From JACKIC01 sp964543795 (lineage in GTDB: Bacteria > Planctomycetota > UBA1135 > UBA2386): 64,000 bases of DNA. This document shows, one piece after another, positions 28,243-37,136 of the stretch. Positions within the stretch are counted from its first letter, which is position 1. The number at the start of each line of letters is the position of its first letter. The stretch is taken from the NCBI GenBank assembly GCA_964543795.1, contig CAZIZN010000001.1:62001-126000 (forward strand), in the 5' to 3' direction. A program made the position numbers and the translations under genes. The notes under the pieces were generated by a model that was given only the letters and a program-made list of their open reading frames with translations, ran no database searches and had not been told where the DNA came from.

Positions 28243-29193
28243 TCACTCCGCCCCGGTCTCGCAGCGGATCTCCGCGTCGGGGGTGAAGATCGTGCGCCGG
28301 AACGCCTTGCCGCCGGGCACCTTCGCCCCCGGGAACACGAGGCAGTCCGTCAGCGCCGCGTCGGCTCCCACTTCGGCGCCTTGCATCACGACGCAGCGTT
28401 CGAGCAGGGCCCCGCGGGCGACGCGCGCACCCGCCTCGACGAACGCCTGCTCGCCGCGCTGGGCGAGCAGCCGCAGGTTCAGCTCGAGCAGGTCGTGCGG
28501 GTAGCTGACGTTCATGTCGGCCTTGACGACCTCCGCCGCCTCCACGCGGTAGCCGTCGTCGAGGAAGATCTGGATCGAATCGGTGATCTCGTACTCGTTG
28601 CGCATCGCGGTGCGCGGCGTGCGGCGCACGGCGTCGAAGAACGACGGCTCGAACAGGTAGATGCCGCAGCCCTTGAGGTCGGTGCGGGGGTGGCGCGGCT
28701 TCTCGATCACGCGGTGCACGACGCCGTCGGGCCCCGTCATCACGACGAAGTTGCGTTTGATCGCCTCGAGGTTCGGCTCGCGCTTGCAGGCGAGCACGCC
28801 GCCGAGCCGGCCCGCGCGGAAACGGTCGACCATCGCGTCGAGGTTCTCGGTGACGAAGAAGATGTCGCCGAGGAACAGGAAGAACGAGCGGTCGACGTGC
28901 GCCTCGAGGCGCGAGACGGCGTGCGCGATGCCGAGCGTCTCCTCCTGCTCGACGTAGCGGATCTGCACGCCCCAGCGGCTGCCGTCGCCGAGCGCGCGCA
29001 CGACCTCGTGGCCGAGGTGGCCGATCACGACGACGACGGAGCGCACGCCGAGCGCTGCCATCATCTCCAGCTGGTAGGCCATCAGCGGCACACCGAGCAC
29101 CGGCAGGATCGGCTTGGGCCAATGCTCGCTGAACGGGCGCATCCGGGTGCCCTTGCCGGCGGCGAGGATCACCCCCATCAGGTCGTCGGTCAC
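28243..29193 (-). CDS. Sugar-phosphate nucleotidyltransferase
   Basis: The 316-residue product has the nucleotidyltransferase signature VILAAGKGTRMRPFSEHWPK near the N-terminus, with PILPVLGVPLMAYQLE. It also has FFLFLGDIFFV, which carries the metal-binding aspartate, and a GCGIYLFEP segment. A C-terminal stretch with 'GALLERCVVMQGAEVG' looks like short left-handed beta-helix repeats. It should make an NDP-sugar from NTP and sugar-1-phosphate for glycan synthesis; the sugar is unknown. GTG 29193 is the longest start, ATG 29178 an alternative. Confidence 0.88.
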   Translation of the reverse strand: MTDDLMGVILAAGKGTRMRPFSEHWPKPILPVLGVPLMAYQLEMMAALGVRSVVVVIGHLGHEVVRALGDGSRWGVQIRYVEQEETLGIAHAVSRLEAHVDRSFFLFLGDIFFVTENLDAMVDRFRAGRLGGVLACKREPNLEAIKRNFVVMTGPDGVVHRVIEKPRHPRTDLKGCGIYLFEPSFFDAVRRTPRTAMRNEYEITDSIQIFLDDGYRVEAAEVVKADMNVSYPHDLLELNLRLLAQRGEQAFVEAGARVARGALLERCVVMQGAEVGADAALTDCLVFPGAKVPGGKAFRRTIFTPDAEIRCETGAE

Positions 29194-29264
29194 GTTGGCT
29201 GGCTCCTGCTGGCCTGGGTCCGTGCTGGCGCGGGATCGGTCGGGCCTGGATCCCCGGCGCAGGA

Positions 29265-31481
29265 TCAGTCGCGCACGTGGCGCACCAGCGACACGCGGTC
29301 GGTGACGAGGCTCGCGATCAGCAGATCGCGCAGACCGTCGCCGTCCATGTCCTGCAGCAGCGCATCCGAAGCGCCGAACGTGCCGGGGAACGGCGTGAGC
29401 CCGGGGAAGCTGCCCTGGCCGTCGCCGGCGAGGACGCGGAAGTCGCCGCTGCTCAGCGAGGTGACGAGGATGTCGGCTTTGCCGTCGCCGGTCAGGTCGT
29501 CGGCGAGCAGCGCGGTCGGCGTGGCACCGGCCGGGTAGCTGGCGCCCGAGAAGCCGTTGACGCCGCCGAACAGCACGGTGATCGAGCCCGCACCGGCGTT
29601 GCTGACCACGAGGTCGGCGCGCTGATCGGCGTTGAAGTCGGACGTGAGCAGGTAGTTCGGCACCGCACCGACCGGCACCGTGAGGAACGGCACGAAGTCG
29701 AGCGAGCCGGCGTTGCGCAGCACGACCAGGTCCGACAGGGTGGAGCGCGAGATCGCCAGATCGGAAAGACCGTCGCCGGTGAAGTCGGCGGCGACGACGT
29801 CGATCGGGTTGCCGCCGATCGCGACCACCTGTTCGGCCCCGAACGCGAAGGGCATCGGCGAGCCCGGGATCAGGTGCAGCGTGCTGGTCGGGAAGTCACA
29901 GACCGCGAGGTCGAGGTCGCCGTCCTGGTCGAGATCGGCGATCGCGACGCCGAACGGGCCCGTCGCGCTGCTGAGCGCGGCAGCGGGGTTGCCGGGCAGC
30001 ACCGTGAACGCGTAGGCGCCGGGCGTCGAGTCGTTGCGCAGCAGCTTGAGGCCGCCGCTGACCGAAGCGACGAGGTCGAGCCTGCCGTCGCCGTCGAGAT
30101 CGGCCGCCTGGACCTGCAGCACGTTCAGGCCGAGGTCGACCGCGAGCGCCGTCACGAGCGCGCCGTCGGCGCGCCGCTCGAGGATCTCGATCCGCGGCGC
30201 GTCCTGCGAACCGACCGCGACCTCCGGGTCGCCGTCGCCGTCGAAGTCGCCGCCGGCGAGCCAGGACGCGGTGGGCAAGGTGACCCCGTGGTTGCGGGCG
30301 CCGATCAGTTCGCCGCTGCCGCGGGCGGCCCAGAGGTTGATGCGCTCGCCGAGGCCGGCGAGCACGAACACGTCGTTGCGGCCGTTCTGGTCGTAGTCGG
30401 CGACGGCGGGCCGCAGCGGCGCGCCCGTCGCGTCGTACTGCAACGGCTCGCCCAGCCCGCCGGCGGGCTGCTGCGGCGCGACCAGCATGCTGGCGCTGCC
30501 GCCGAGGCACGCAACGAGGTCGGCGAGCCCGTCGCCCGTGACGTCGGCGATCGTGCTGAGCGCCGGTGCGCCGTCGACGGGCAGTTCGAAGGACGTGTAG
30601 GGCGTGCCGCCCGAACCCTGGAAGGAAGGCGCGCCGATCGAGGTCACGACGACGAACTTGGCGAGTTCGAACACCGAGACCGCGATGTCGGCGTGGCCGT
30701 CGGCGCTGAGGTCGCCGAGCGAGGTCGCGCGCGGACCGCCGGCCATCTCGAGGATGCTCACGTCGTTGCCGAAGTCCTTCGGCGAACCCGGCTCGCCGGC
30801 GAAGACGACCACGCGCGACAGCAAGGGATCGCTGACGACGAGGTCGTTGACGCCGTCGCGCGTCACGTCGCCGACCGACACGTGGTACGCCTGGCCGCCG
30901 CCCGGCAGCGCCACGCTCGGCTGTGCGGCGAAGTCACCGTCGCCGAGCCCCTTCCACCACAGGATCTCGGGCGTCAACGGGCGCGTCACCAGCAGGTCCG
31001 CGGTGCCGTCGTCGTCGATGTCCCCCGCGAACACGCCGAGCGCGCCCGAGCCGACCGGCAGCTGCCGGCTCACGGCGAAGCCGCCGTTGCCGTCGTTGGT
31101 GAGGATGTCGGTGGAGTTCGCGTCGCTGCGCACCACCGCGAGGTCGCGATCGCCGTCCTCGTCGAAGTCGGCGCCGGCGATCCACAGCGGCAGGCCACCG
31201 AGCGCCAGCGTCTGCACCGCCACGAAGTCGGTGCCGTTGCCGAGCAGGATGCGCAGGTTGCCGTCGACCGACAGCACGGCCATGTCGGGACGGTTGTCGC
31301 CGTCGAAGTCGGCGACGTCGAAGTCCGAGTGGTTGCCGGTGCCGGTGTCGATCTCGATGCGCGTCTCGAACTTCGGGGTGTTGCCGACCGCGACGCTGGC
31401 GGGCGAGCTCGAATGCCTGGCGCAGGCGGCGAGCGAGGCGGCGGCGAGGAGGGCGAGGGTACGAGGGCTGGGCTGCTTCAT
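29265..31481 (-). CDS. FG-GAP/VCBS repeat lipoprotein
   Basis: The 738-residue protein starts with a lipoprotein signal (LALLAAASLAACARHSSS; lipobox LAAC). I count 14 FG-GAP-like units, each with a Ca-binding loop of the type DFDGDNRPDMAV or DLDGDGRLDLVA, spaced about 50 residues apart and filling the chain. This predicts one or two seven-bladed integrin-like propellers anchored to a membrane and exposed outside the cytoplasm. No catalytic domain is present. A role in adhesion or carbohydrate binding is inferred from the fold only. Confidence 0.88.
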   Translation of the reverse strand: MKQPSPRTLALLAAASLAACARHSSSPASVAVGNTPKFETRIEIDTGTGNHSDFDVADFDGDNRPDMAVLSVDGNLRILLGNGTDFVAVQTLALGGLPLWIAGADFDEDGDRDLAVVRSDANSTDILTNDGNGGFAVSRQLPVGSGALGVFAGDIDDDGTADLLVTRPLTPEILWWKGLGDGDFAAQPSVALPGGGQAYHVSVGDVTRDGVNDLVVSDPLLSRVVVFAGEPGSPKDFGNDVSILEMAGGPRATSLGDLSADGHADIAVSVFELAKFVVVTSIGAPSFQGSGGTPYTSFELPVDGAPALSTIADVTGDGLADLVACLGGSASMLVAPQQPAGGLGEPLQYDATGAPLRPAVADYDQNGRNDVFVLAGLGERINLWAARGSGELIGARNHGVTLPTASWLAGGDFDGDGDPEVAVGSQDAPRIEILERRADGALVTALAVDLGLNVLQVQAADLDGDGRLDLVASVSGGLKLLRNDSTPGAYAFTVLPGNPAAALSSATGPFGVAIADLDQDGDLDLAVCDFPTSTLHLIPGSPMPFAFGAEQVVAIGGNPIDVVAADFTGDGLSDLAISRSTLSDLVVLRNAGSLDFVPFLTVPVGAVPNYLLTSDFNADQRADLVVSNAGAGSITVLFGGVNGFSGASYPAGATPTALLADDLTGDGKADILVTSLSSGDFRVLAGDGQGSFPGLTPFPGTFGASDALLQDMDGDGLRDLLIASLVTDRVSLVRHVRD

Positions 31482-31622
31482 CGACGCAATCGGCGGAGGG
31501 GAACGGGTCTGCGAAGTCTAGCACGTGAGCGCCCGGCGCGCGGCCAGCCGAAAACGGGCGCGTCGCCGCCGCGGCGCAGGGCCGCGGAACCCGCCATGCG
31601 ACGGCCCGTGCGCGGGGCCCGA

Positions 31623-32171
31623 TCAGACCGTCGGCGCCGCGTCGGGCGGCAGGTAGGTCCGCGCCCGCTGCACGTAGTGCCGCGCCCGCCAGCGCATGCC
31701 CTCCATCTCCTCTTCGCTCACCTGCCGCACCACCTTGCCGGGCATGCCCAGCACGACCGAACGCGGCGGGATCACCGCGTTCTCCTTGATCAGCGCCCCG
31801 GCACCGATCAGCGAGTACTCGCCGATGCGCGCGCCGCCGAGCACGATGCAGCCCATGCCGAGCAGCGCGTAGTCGCCGACCTCGACGCCGTGCAGGATCA
31901 CGCCGTGGCCGATCGTCACGCCGCGGCCGATGCGCAACGGACAGTCGATGTCGACGTGGATGCAGGTGTTGTCCTGCACGTTCGTGTCGTCGCCGATCTC
32001 GATCCAGCTGTCGTCGCCGCGGATCGTCACGCCGAACCAGATGCCCACGTCGCGGCCCAGGCGCACGTCGCCGACGACGGTGGCGTTGTCGGCGATCATC
32101 GCGCCGCCGCGGCGGCGCAGGCGACCGTGCATGTCGGGGTGGACGAGGAATTCGCGGGACTCGGGATTCAT
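31623..32171 (-). CDS. Gamma-carbonic anhydrase family protein
   Basis: This 182-residue left-handed beta-helix protein shows hexapeptide repeats with DNATVVGDVRLGRDVGIWFG, RGDDSWIEIGDDTNVQDNT, HVDID, TIGHGVILHG and GMGCIVLGG. Histidines in the HVD, GHG and HG positions are the zinc/iron ligands of the YrdA/gamma-CA fold. The likely activity is reversible CO2 hydration, though many relatives have no shown activity. The start at ATG 32171 overlaps the CPBP stop by 4 bases. Confidence 0.88.
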   Translation of the reverse strand: MNPESREFLVHPDMHGRLRRRGGAMIADNATVVGDVRLGRDVGIWFGVTIRGDDSWIEIGDDTNVQDNTCIHVDIDCPLRIGRGVTIGHGVILHGVEVGDYALLGMGCIVLGGARIGEYSLIGAGALIKENAVIPPRSVVLGMPGKVVRQVSEEEMEGMRWRARHYVQRARTYLPPDAAPTV

Positions 32172-32869
32172 CGGGGGAAGAGCAGGTCGAGGGAGCCGGG
32201 CCACAGGAACGTGACCGTGACCGTCAGCAGATTGTGCACGGCGTGCGCGAGAACCGCCGGCCAGAGACTGCCGCACCGGTCGAACATCCAGCCGAAGAGC
32301 GCACCGAGCAGGGCCGTGGGCAGCGCGTACGGCAGGGTGTGGCAGAGGCCGAACACGAGCGAGGCGACGGCGATCGCGAAGGGGCGCGGCAGCACGACCC
32401 GCAGGCCGCCCTGCAGGTAGCCGCGGAAGGCCACCTCCTCGGCGAGCGGCGCGGCGACGACGCTGCCGAACGCCACGAGCCAGAAGCCGGCCCGCAGCGG
32501 CTCGCCGTGCGCGAAGTAGGCGAGCCCCTCCTGCGGTGCGAGAGCTCGGCCGAAGGCGCGCATCGCCCACAGGTAGACGAGCAGCAGCGGCACCCAGCCG
32601 AGCAGGAACGCGGCGTAGCGCCCGAGCACCCAGCGGGCGCGGAGCGGCCGCCACGCTGCGGGCGGCTGCAGCACCGCCATGCCGACGACGGCGGCGCAGG
32701 CGAGCACGAAGCCGAGCATCGCCCACTCGAACCGCGGCCCTGCGCCGAGCGCGGCGGCGTCGAGGCCTCCACTGCGCAGCAGATCCCAGACGATCGTCGG
32801 GCCGACGCCGAGGATCAGCAGGGCCGCGACGAAGCGCACGCCCAGCAGCGGTGCCGAGGGAGGCGTCAT
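32168..32869 (-). CDS. CPBP family intramembrane metalloprotease
   Basis: The 233-residue polytopic protein has about seven hydrophobic segments. It carries the CPBP/Abi motifs EEVAFRGYLQ (EExxxR) and FGLCHTLPYALP (FxxxH), plus a final HAVHNLL. These glutamate and histidine residues form the intramembrane active site in Rce1-like proteases. Substrate is unknown. The ATG at 32869 overlaps the thiG stop (ATGA) and the stop overlaps the gamma-CA start. Confidence 0.9.
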   Translation of the reverse strand: MTPPSAPLLGVRFVAALLILGVGPTIVWDLLRSGGLDAAALGAGPRFEWAMLGFVLACAAVVGMAVLQPPAAWRPLRARWVLGRYAAFLLGWVPLLLVYLWAMRAFGRALAPQEGLAYFAHGEPLRAGFWLVAFGSVVAAPLAEEVAFRGYLQGGLRVVLPRPFAIAVASLVFGLCHTLPYALPTALLGALFGWMFDRCGSLWPAVLAHAVHNLLTVTVTFLWPGSLDLLFPR

Positions 32870-33654
32870 TCGCCGGCGATCACGCCCGCCGTCGGCGACG
32901 ACGCGCTGGCGTAGAGCTTCTTCGGGATGCGGCCGGCGAGGAACGCGTCGCGGCCCGCCTCGGCGGCGGCCTTCATCGCCCGCGCCATGCGCACGGGGTC
33001 CCTGGCCAGCGCCACGCCGGTGTTCAGCAGCACGCCGGCGGCGCCGAGTTCGAAGGCGACCGTCACGTCGCTGGCGGTGCCGACGCCCGCGTCGACGACC
33101 ACGGGCACCTTGGCACGTTCGAGGATGATGCGGATGTTGTTCGGGTTCAGGATGCCCTGGCCGCTGCCGATCGGCGCGCCGGCCGGCATCACCGCGGTCA
33201 CGCCCGCGTCTTCGAGGCGGCGCGCGAGCACCGGGTCGTCGCTCGTGTAGCACAGCACGGTGAAGCCCTCGCCGACGAGCGTCTGTGCGGCCTGCAGCGT
33301 GCCGATCGGGTCGGGCAGCAGGGTGTCCGGATCGCCGAGCACCTCGAGCTTCACGAGGTCGCCCATGCCGAGTTCGCGCCCGAGCCGCGCCGTGCGCACC
33401 GCGTGTTCGGCGTCGAAGCAGCCCGCCGTGTTCGGCAGCAGCACGTACTTGTCGCGCGGCAGGTAGTCGAGCAGCGACTTGCCCTGCGGCACGCCGAGTT
33501 GCAGGCGGCGCACGGCGACGGTCACGCACTGCGTGCCCGAGACCGCGAGCGCTTCGACCATCGAGTCCATCGACGGGTATTTGCCCGTACCGAGGAACAG
33601 GCGCGAGGTGAAGGTGTGGGCTCCGAGGACGAGCGGTCGGTCGACGATGGTCAC
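32866..33654 (-). CDS. thiG: Thiazole synthase
   Basis: The 262-residue TIM barrel forms the thiazole phosphate of thiamine from deoxyxylulose phosphate, dehydroglycine or iminoglycine, and ThiS-thiocarboxylate. Conserved sequence includes FLGTGKYPS, LLPNTAGC, VKLEVLGDP with the Schiff-base lysine, VMPAGAPIGSGQG and VVVDAGVGTASD. The start is GTG 33654. It lies downstream of thiS, its sulfur carrier. It overlaps the CPBP gene by 4 bases, which has no obvious thiamine role. Confidence 0.95.
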   Translation of the reverse strand: MTIVDRPLVLGAHTFTSRLFLGTGKYPSMDSMVEALAVSGTQCVTVAVRRLQLGVPQGKSLLDYLPRDKYVLLPNTAGCFDAEHAVRTARLGRELGMGDLVKLEVLGDPDTLLPDPIGTLQAAQTLVGEGFTVLCYTSDDPVLARRLEDAGVTAVMPAGAPIGSGQGILNPNNIRIILERAKVPVVVDAGVGTASDVTVAFELGAAGVLLNTGVALARDPVRMARAMKAAAEAGRDAFLAGRIPKKLYASASSPTAGVIAGE

Positions 33655-33708
33655 GGACCGATCGTGCGCCCGCGGAGGCGGCGAGACAAGGGCACGGCGG
33701 CCCTTCGA

Positions 33709-33930
33709 CTATCCGCCGCCGAAGAACGTCACGACCTCGATGCGGTCGCCGTCGGCGAGCACGGTCGCCGCGTGGTCGGCGCGGCGCACGATCACCTTGT
33801 TGCGCTCGACGGCGACCTGCTGCGGGGTCTGCCCCAGCAGGGCCACGAGGTCGGCGACGGTGCTGCCGCGCGGCATCGTGCGGGCCTCGCCGTTCACGGT
33901 GAGGAGGATGGAGTCCTGCGGCGTCGTCAT
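33709..33930 (-). CDS. thiS: Thiamine sulfur-carrier protein ThiS
   Basis: This 73-residue ubiquitin-like protein starts at ATG 33930 and contains LTVNGEARTMPRGSTVADL, VAVERNKVIV and a C-terminal EVVTFFGGG. The terminal Gly-Gly is adenylated and thiocarboxylated to donate sulfur to ThiG. One extra glycine follows the usual diglycine. It lies 54 bases upstream of thiG, as in many thiamine operons. The frame is open far upstream, but only the last 73 residues are ThiS. Confidence 0.92.
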   Translation of the reverse strand: MTTPQDSILLTVNGEARTMPRGSTVADLVALLGQTPQQVAVERNKVIVRRADHAATVLADGDRIEVVTFFGGG

Positions 33931-34022
33931 CGCGTCGCCGACTTTGCGCGAACGGGCGGCCGGATGCGAGGGGCCGGCCGTCCCCGCCGCGCCCGCGCGA
34001 CGCCGGCGGGGCGACGGGTCCG

Positions 34023-35195
34023 TCAGTCGAGGCGCTGCAGCAGCAGCACCTTCAGGTACTCCGACTCGGGGTGCGAGACCAGCACCGGATGGTCCGGACC
34101 GGCCCCGAGACGCTGGCGCAGCACGACGCGGAACGGCAGCCCGGCGGTGGCCTGGCGCACGATCTCCTCGAAGCGCGGCAGCGTCATGTGGTGGCTGCAG
34201 GTGCACGTGACCAGGTGGCCGCCCGGCGCCAGGAGCCGCAGCGCGTGCCGATTGAGGTCGCGGTAGCCCGCCTCCGCACCCGGCAGTTCGCGGCGCGACT
34301 TCGCGAACGCGGGCGGATCGAGCACGATGAGGTCGTGGCTCTCGTTGCGGGCCCGCGCGTCGCGCACGTAGTCGAACGCGTTGGCCTCCACCGGCAGGAG
34401 CCCGGTGACGCCGTTGGTGCGCGCGCCGGCGGCGGCGAGTGCGAGCGCCGCTTCGCTCTGGTCGACCGCGACCGCCGAGCTCGCCCCGCCGACCAGCGCC
34501 GCGAGCGAGAAGCCGCCCTGGTAGCAGAACAGATCGAGCACCCTCCGGCCCTTGCCGAGTTCCTTGACGAGGCCGCGCGCCGGACGCTGGTCGAGGTAGA
34601 AGCCGGTCTTGTGGCCCGCGAACGGACGGACCGTGTGCACGACGCCGTGTTCGACGATCGCAACCTCGTCCGTGCGGTTGCCGTGCAGGAGCCGCACCTC
34701 CTCGCGCAGCCCCTCGTGCCTGCGCGCCGGCACGTCGTTGCGCGCGACCACGCACTCGGCGCCGAGCCGCGCCGCCGCGAACGGCACGATGGCGTCGAGC
34801 ACCTGTTCGATCCACGCGCTGGTCGCCTGCAGCACGAGCACCTTGCCGTAGCGATCGATGACGAGCCCCGGCAGCCAGTCGGCGTCGCCGTGCACGAGGC
34901 GCGCGCCGTCGTCCGGACCCAGCCATGCGGCCCGTTGGGCGAACGCGGCCTCGAGACGCACGCGGAAGAAGGACTCGCGGTCGGGCACCTCGCCGGCCGG
35001 CCACGGCCCGGCCAGGCGCAGGGCCAGCTTGCTCGCGGCCGTGATGCCCAGACCGAGATCGCGGCCGCCGTCGTCGAGGACGCGCACGAGCCGCGGCGGC
35101 AGCGGCGCGCCGGCCGCGAGGTCGTCGCGGAAGAACCACGGCTGGCCGCGCCGCGCGAGTTCGCTGGCCTTCGGCGTCAGGCGGACGGAGGTCAT
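34023..35195 (-). CDS. Class I SAM-dependent rRNA methyltransferase (RlmI/RlmK type)
   Basis: The 390-residue protein starts at ATG 35195 with an N-terminal PUA-like domain (TPKASELARRGQPWFF), then a central EEVRLLHG region and a Rossmann methyltransferase domain. Motifs include GHKTGFYLDQRPAR, VLDLFCYQGGFSL (SAM binding), VLDPPAFAKSRREL and CTCSHHM. This is the RlmI-type 23S rRNA m5C methyltransferase architecture, although the exact target is not readable. Frame upstream of 35195 is not family-like. Confidence 0.9.
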   Translation of the reverse strand: MTSVRLTPKASELARRGQPWFFRDDLAAGAPLPPRLVRVLDDGGRDLGLGITAASKLALRLAGPWPAGEVPDRESFFRVRLEAAFAQRAAWLGPDDGARLVHGDADWLPGLVIDRYGKVLVLQATSAWIEQVLDAIVPFAAARLGAECVVARNDVPARRHEGLREEVRLLHGNRTDEVAIVEHGVVHTVRPFAGHKTGFYLDQRPARGLVKELGKGRRVLDLFCYQGGFSLAALVGGASSAVAVDQSEAALALAAAGARTNGVTGLLPVEANAFDYVRDARARNESHDLIVLDPPAFAKSRRELPGAEAGYRDLNRHALRLLAPGGHLVTCTCSHHMTLPRFEEIVRQATAGLPFRVVLRQRLGAGPDHPVLVSHPESEYLKVLLLQRLD

Positions 35196-35356
35196 TCGCT
35201 CCGCACCGTAGCGGCGAGACGGCCGGATGCCACGTGCGGGCGAGGCTGCAGCACGGCCATTCCGTGTCGGCATCGCCGCGGCCTTCGATAGACTCCGCCC
35301 GCGCGACGACGCCTGCCACGGTCATGAAGCGGCACGGCGGCGACGGCCACACCCAC

Positions 35357-36541
35357 ATGCCAACGTTCCTCCATCGCGTCCGGCTCAAGAACTACCGCAG
35401 CATCGGGCAATGTGACGTCGGGCTCGGACCTTTGACCTTCCTGGTCGGGCCGAACGGCTCGGGCAAGAGCAACTTCCTCGATGCACTGCGCTTCGTCGCA
35501 GATGCCCTGAACCAATCGCTGGACCACGCCATCCGCGATCGCGGCGGCATCAACGAGGTGCGGCGGCGATCGAGCGGACATCCCACCCACTTCGGGATCC
35601 GTCTCGACTTCCACCTGCCGCAGTCGGACGGCCACTACGCCTTCGAGGTCGGTGCCGGGCCCAACGGGGCCTGGGCAGTGCAGCACGAGGAGTGTTTCGT
35701 CGCGCGCGCCGGTGTCGAGTTCGTGGTCGAGGACGGCGAGGTCGAGCGCTTCACCGCGTCCCTTGGCCCGCCCCCCGCGGCTGCGAGCGACCGGCTGTTC
35801 CTCGGTATCGCCTCCGGCTTTCCTGCGTTCCGGCCCATGTACGACGCCTTCACGCACATGGGCTTCTACAACCTGAATCCCGAGGTCATGCGGGAACTGC
35901 AGCCGCCCGATCCCGGTCATCTGCTCGCGCGAGACGGCAGCAACCTGGCCAGCACGCTGGCTCGACTCGAACTCGAACCCGCGGCGAAACAACGCCTGGT
36001 CGATTACCTCGGCAAGGTCGTGCCCGGAGTCGTCGACGTGCAACACAAGGTCCTGGGACCGAGGGAAACCGTGGAGTTCCGACAGGACGTGCAAGGGGCG
36101 AAGAATGCCTGGCGATTCCTGGCCCAGAACATGTCGGACGGAACGATCCGTGCGCTGGGCATCCTGCTGGCCCTGCACCAGACCGGCAATGGCCATCTCG
36201 TGCCGCTGATCGGCATCGAAGAGCCGGAAACGGCGCTGCACCCGGCCGCGGCCGGCATTCTGCTCGACGCCCTGCGCGATGCCGCGACGCGCAGCCAGGT
36301 GATCGCCACGAGCCACAGCGCGGACCTGCTCGACGACAAGAGCATCCCCGACGACGCGATCCTGGCCGTCGTCGCCGAGGCGAACGAGACGCATGTCGGC
36401 CCGCTCGATGCGCCCGGGCGTGAGGCACTGCGGGAACACCTGTACACGGCCGGCGAACTGCTGCGCATGGACCAGCTGGCCCCGGACCCGGTGGCGTCGC
36501 GGCCCCACCAACTCCAGCTGTTCGGACGCGAAGGAACGTGA
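35357..36541 (+). CDS. AAA/ABC-type ATPase (RecF/OLD-like), candidate defence protein
   Basis: From ATG 35357 the product is 394 residues; ATG 35324 would add 11. It opens with FLHRVRLKNYRSIGQ, typical of the AAA_21/AAA_15 family. Walker A is GPNGSGKSN at 31-39, a signature-like MSDGTIRALG precedes LIGIEEPETALHP (Walker B, 285-297), and a switch SHSADLL follows. There is no nuclease domain in this chain. The DUF4276 gene starts 10 bases downstream, so the pair probably acts together. Codon choice appears less GC-extreme than in neighbours, hinting at transfer. Confidence 0.85.
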   Translation: MPTFLHRVRLKNYRSIGQCDVGLGPLTFLVGPNGSGKSNFLDALRFVADALNQSLDHAIRDRGGINEVRRRSSGHPTHFGIRLDFHLPQSDGHYAFEVGAGPNGAWAVQHEECFVARAGVEFVVEDGEVERFTASLGPPPAAASDRLFLGIASGFPAFRPMYDAFTHMGFYNLNPEVMRELQPPDPGHLLARDGSNLASTLARLELEPAAKQRLVDYLGKVVPGVVDVQHKVLGPRETVEFRQDVQGAKNAWRFLAQNMSDGTIRALGILLALHQTGNGHLVPLIGIEEPETALHPAAAGILLDALRDAATRSQVIATSHSADLLDDKSIPDDAILAVVAEANETHVGPLDAPGREALREHLYTAGELLRMDQLAPDPVASRPHQLQLFGREGT

Positions 36542-36551
36542 GGCTCGGGCG

Positions 36552-37124
36552 ATGAGGCTCGTTCCGATCGTCGAGGGGCACGGCGACGTCGAGGCCGTAC
36601 CCGTCCTGCTGCGACGCCTCGCCGAGGCCGCCGGTCGACACATCGACGTCGAACGCCCCATGCGCGTGCCGAAGGGCAGGTTGACGAGACGAGTCGATTG
36701 TCAGCGAGCCGTCGTGATGGCCGCCAAACGAGCGGGGCCTGGCGACGCGGTCAGCATCCTGCTCGACGCCGACGACGACTGTCCCGCGGAACTCGGGCCG
36801 CGCCTGCTCGAATGGATGCAGGCAGCCGTCGGTCCGCGACGCATTTCCGTCGTCGTGGCCAAACGCGAATTCGAAGCTTGGTTCGTGGCCAGCGCGACGG
36901 AACTCGCCGCCGCCGGCCGACTCCGTCCCGGCACGACGCCACCGGCCGATCCGGAGGCATTGTCCGACCCGAAGGGCTGGCTCAGCGAGGCGAAGGGGAG
37001 CCGCTACAGCGAAGTCCTCGATCAACCGCGGTTCGCGGCCCGGTTCGACCTCGCTGCCGCGCGGCAGTGCCGGTCCTTCGCGAAACTGGAACGCGACATC
37101 GCGCGCCTGCTCGCCGGCGCGTGA
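36552..37124 (+). CDS. DUF4276 protein with TOPRIM-like motifs
   Basis: The 190-residue product starts LVPIVEGHGDVEAVPVLLRR. The glutamate at residue 8 and the DADDD cluster at 72-76 (ILLDADDDCP) match the acidic motifs of TOPRIM folds, which coordinate magnesium in nucleases and primases. A later KREFEAWFVAS segment is also typical of DUF4276. It lies 10 bases after the AAA ATPase and is most likely its effector partner. Nuclease activity is an inference from motifs and from analogous ATPase/TOPRIM pairs. Confidence 0.82.
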   Translation: MRLVPIVEGHGDVEAVPVLLRRLAEAAGRHIDVERPMRVPKGRLTRRVDCQRAVVMAAKRAGPGDAVSILLDADDDCPAELGPRLLEWMQAAVGPRRISVVVAKREFEAWFVASATELAAAGRLRPGTTPPADPEALSDPKGWLSEAKGSRYSEVLDQPRFAARFDLAAARQCRSFAKLERDIARLLAGA

Positions 37125-37136
37125 GCAGAGCCGCCG

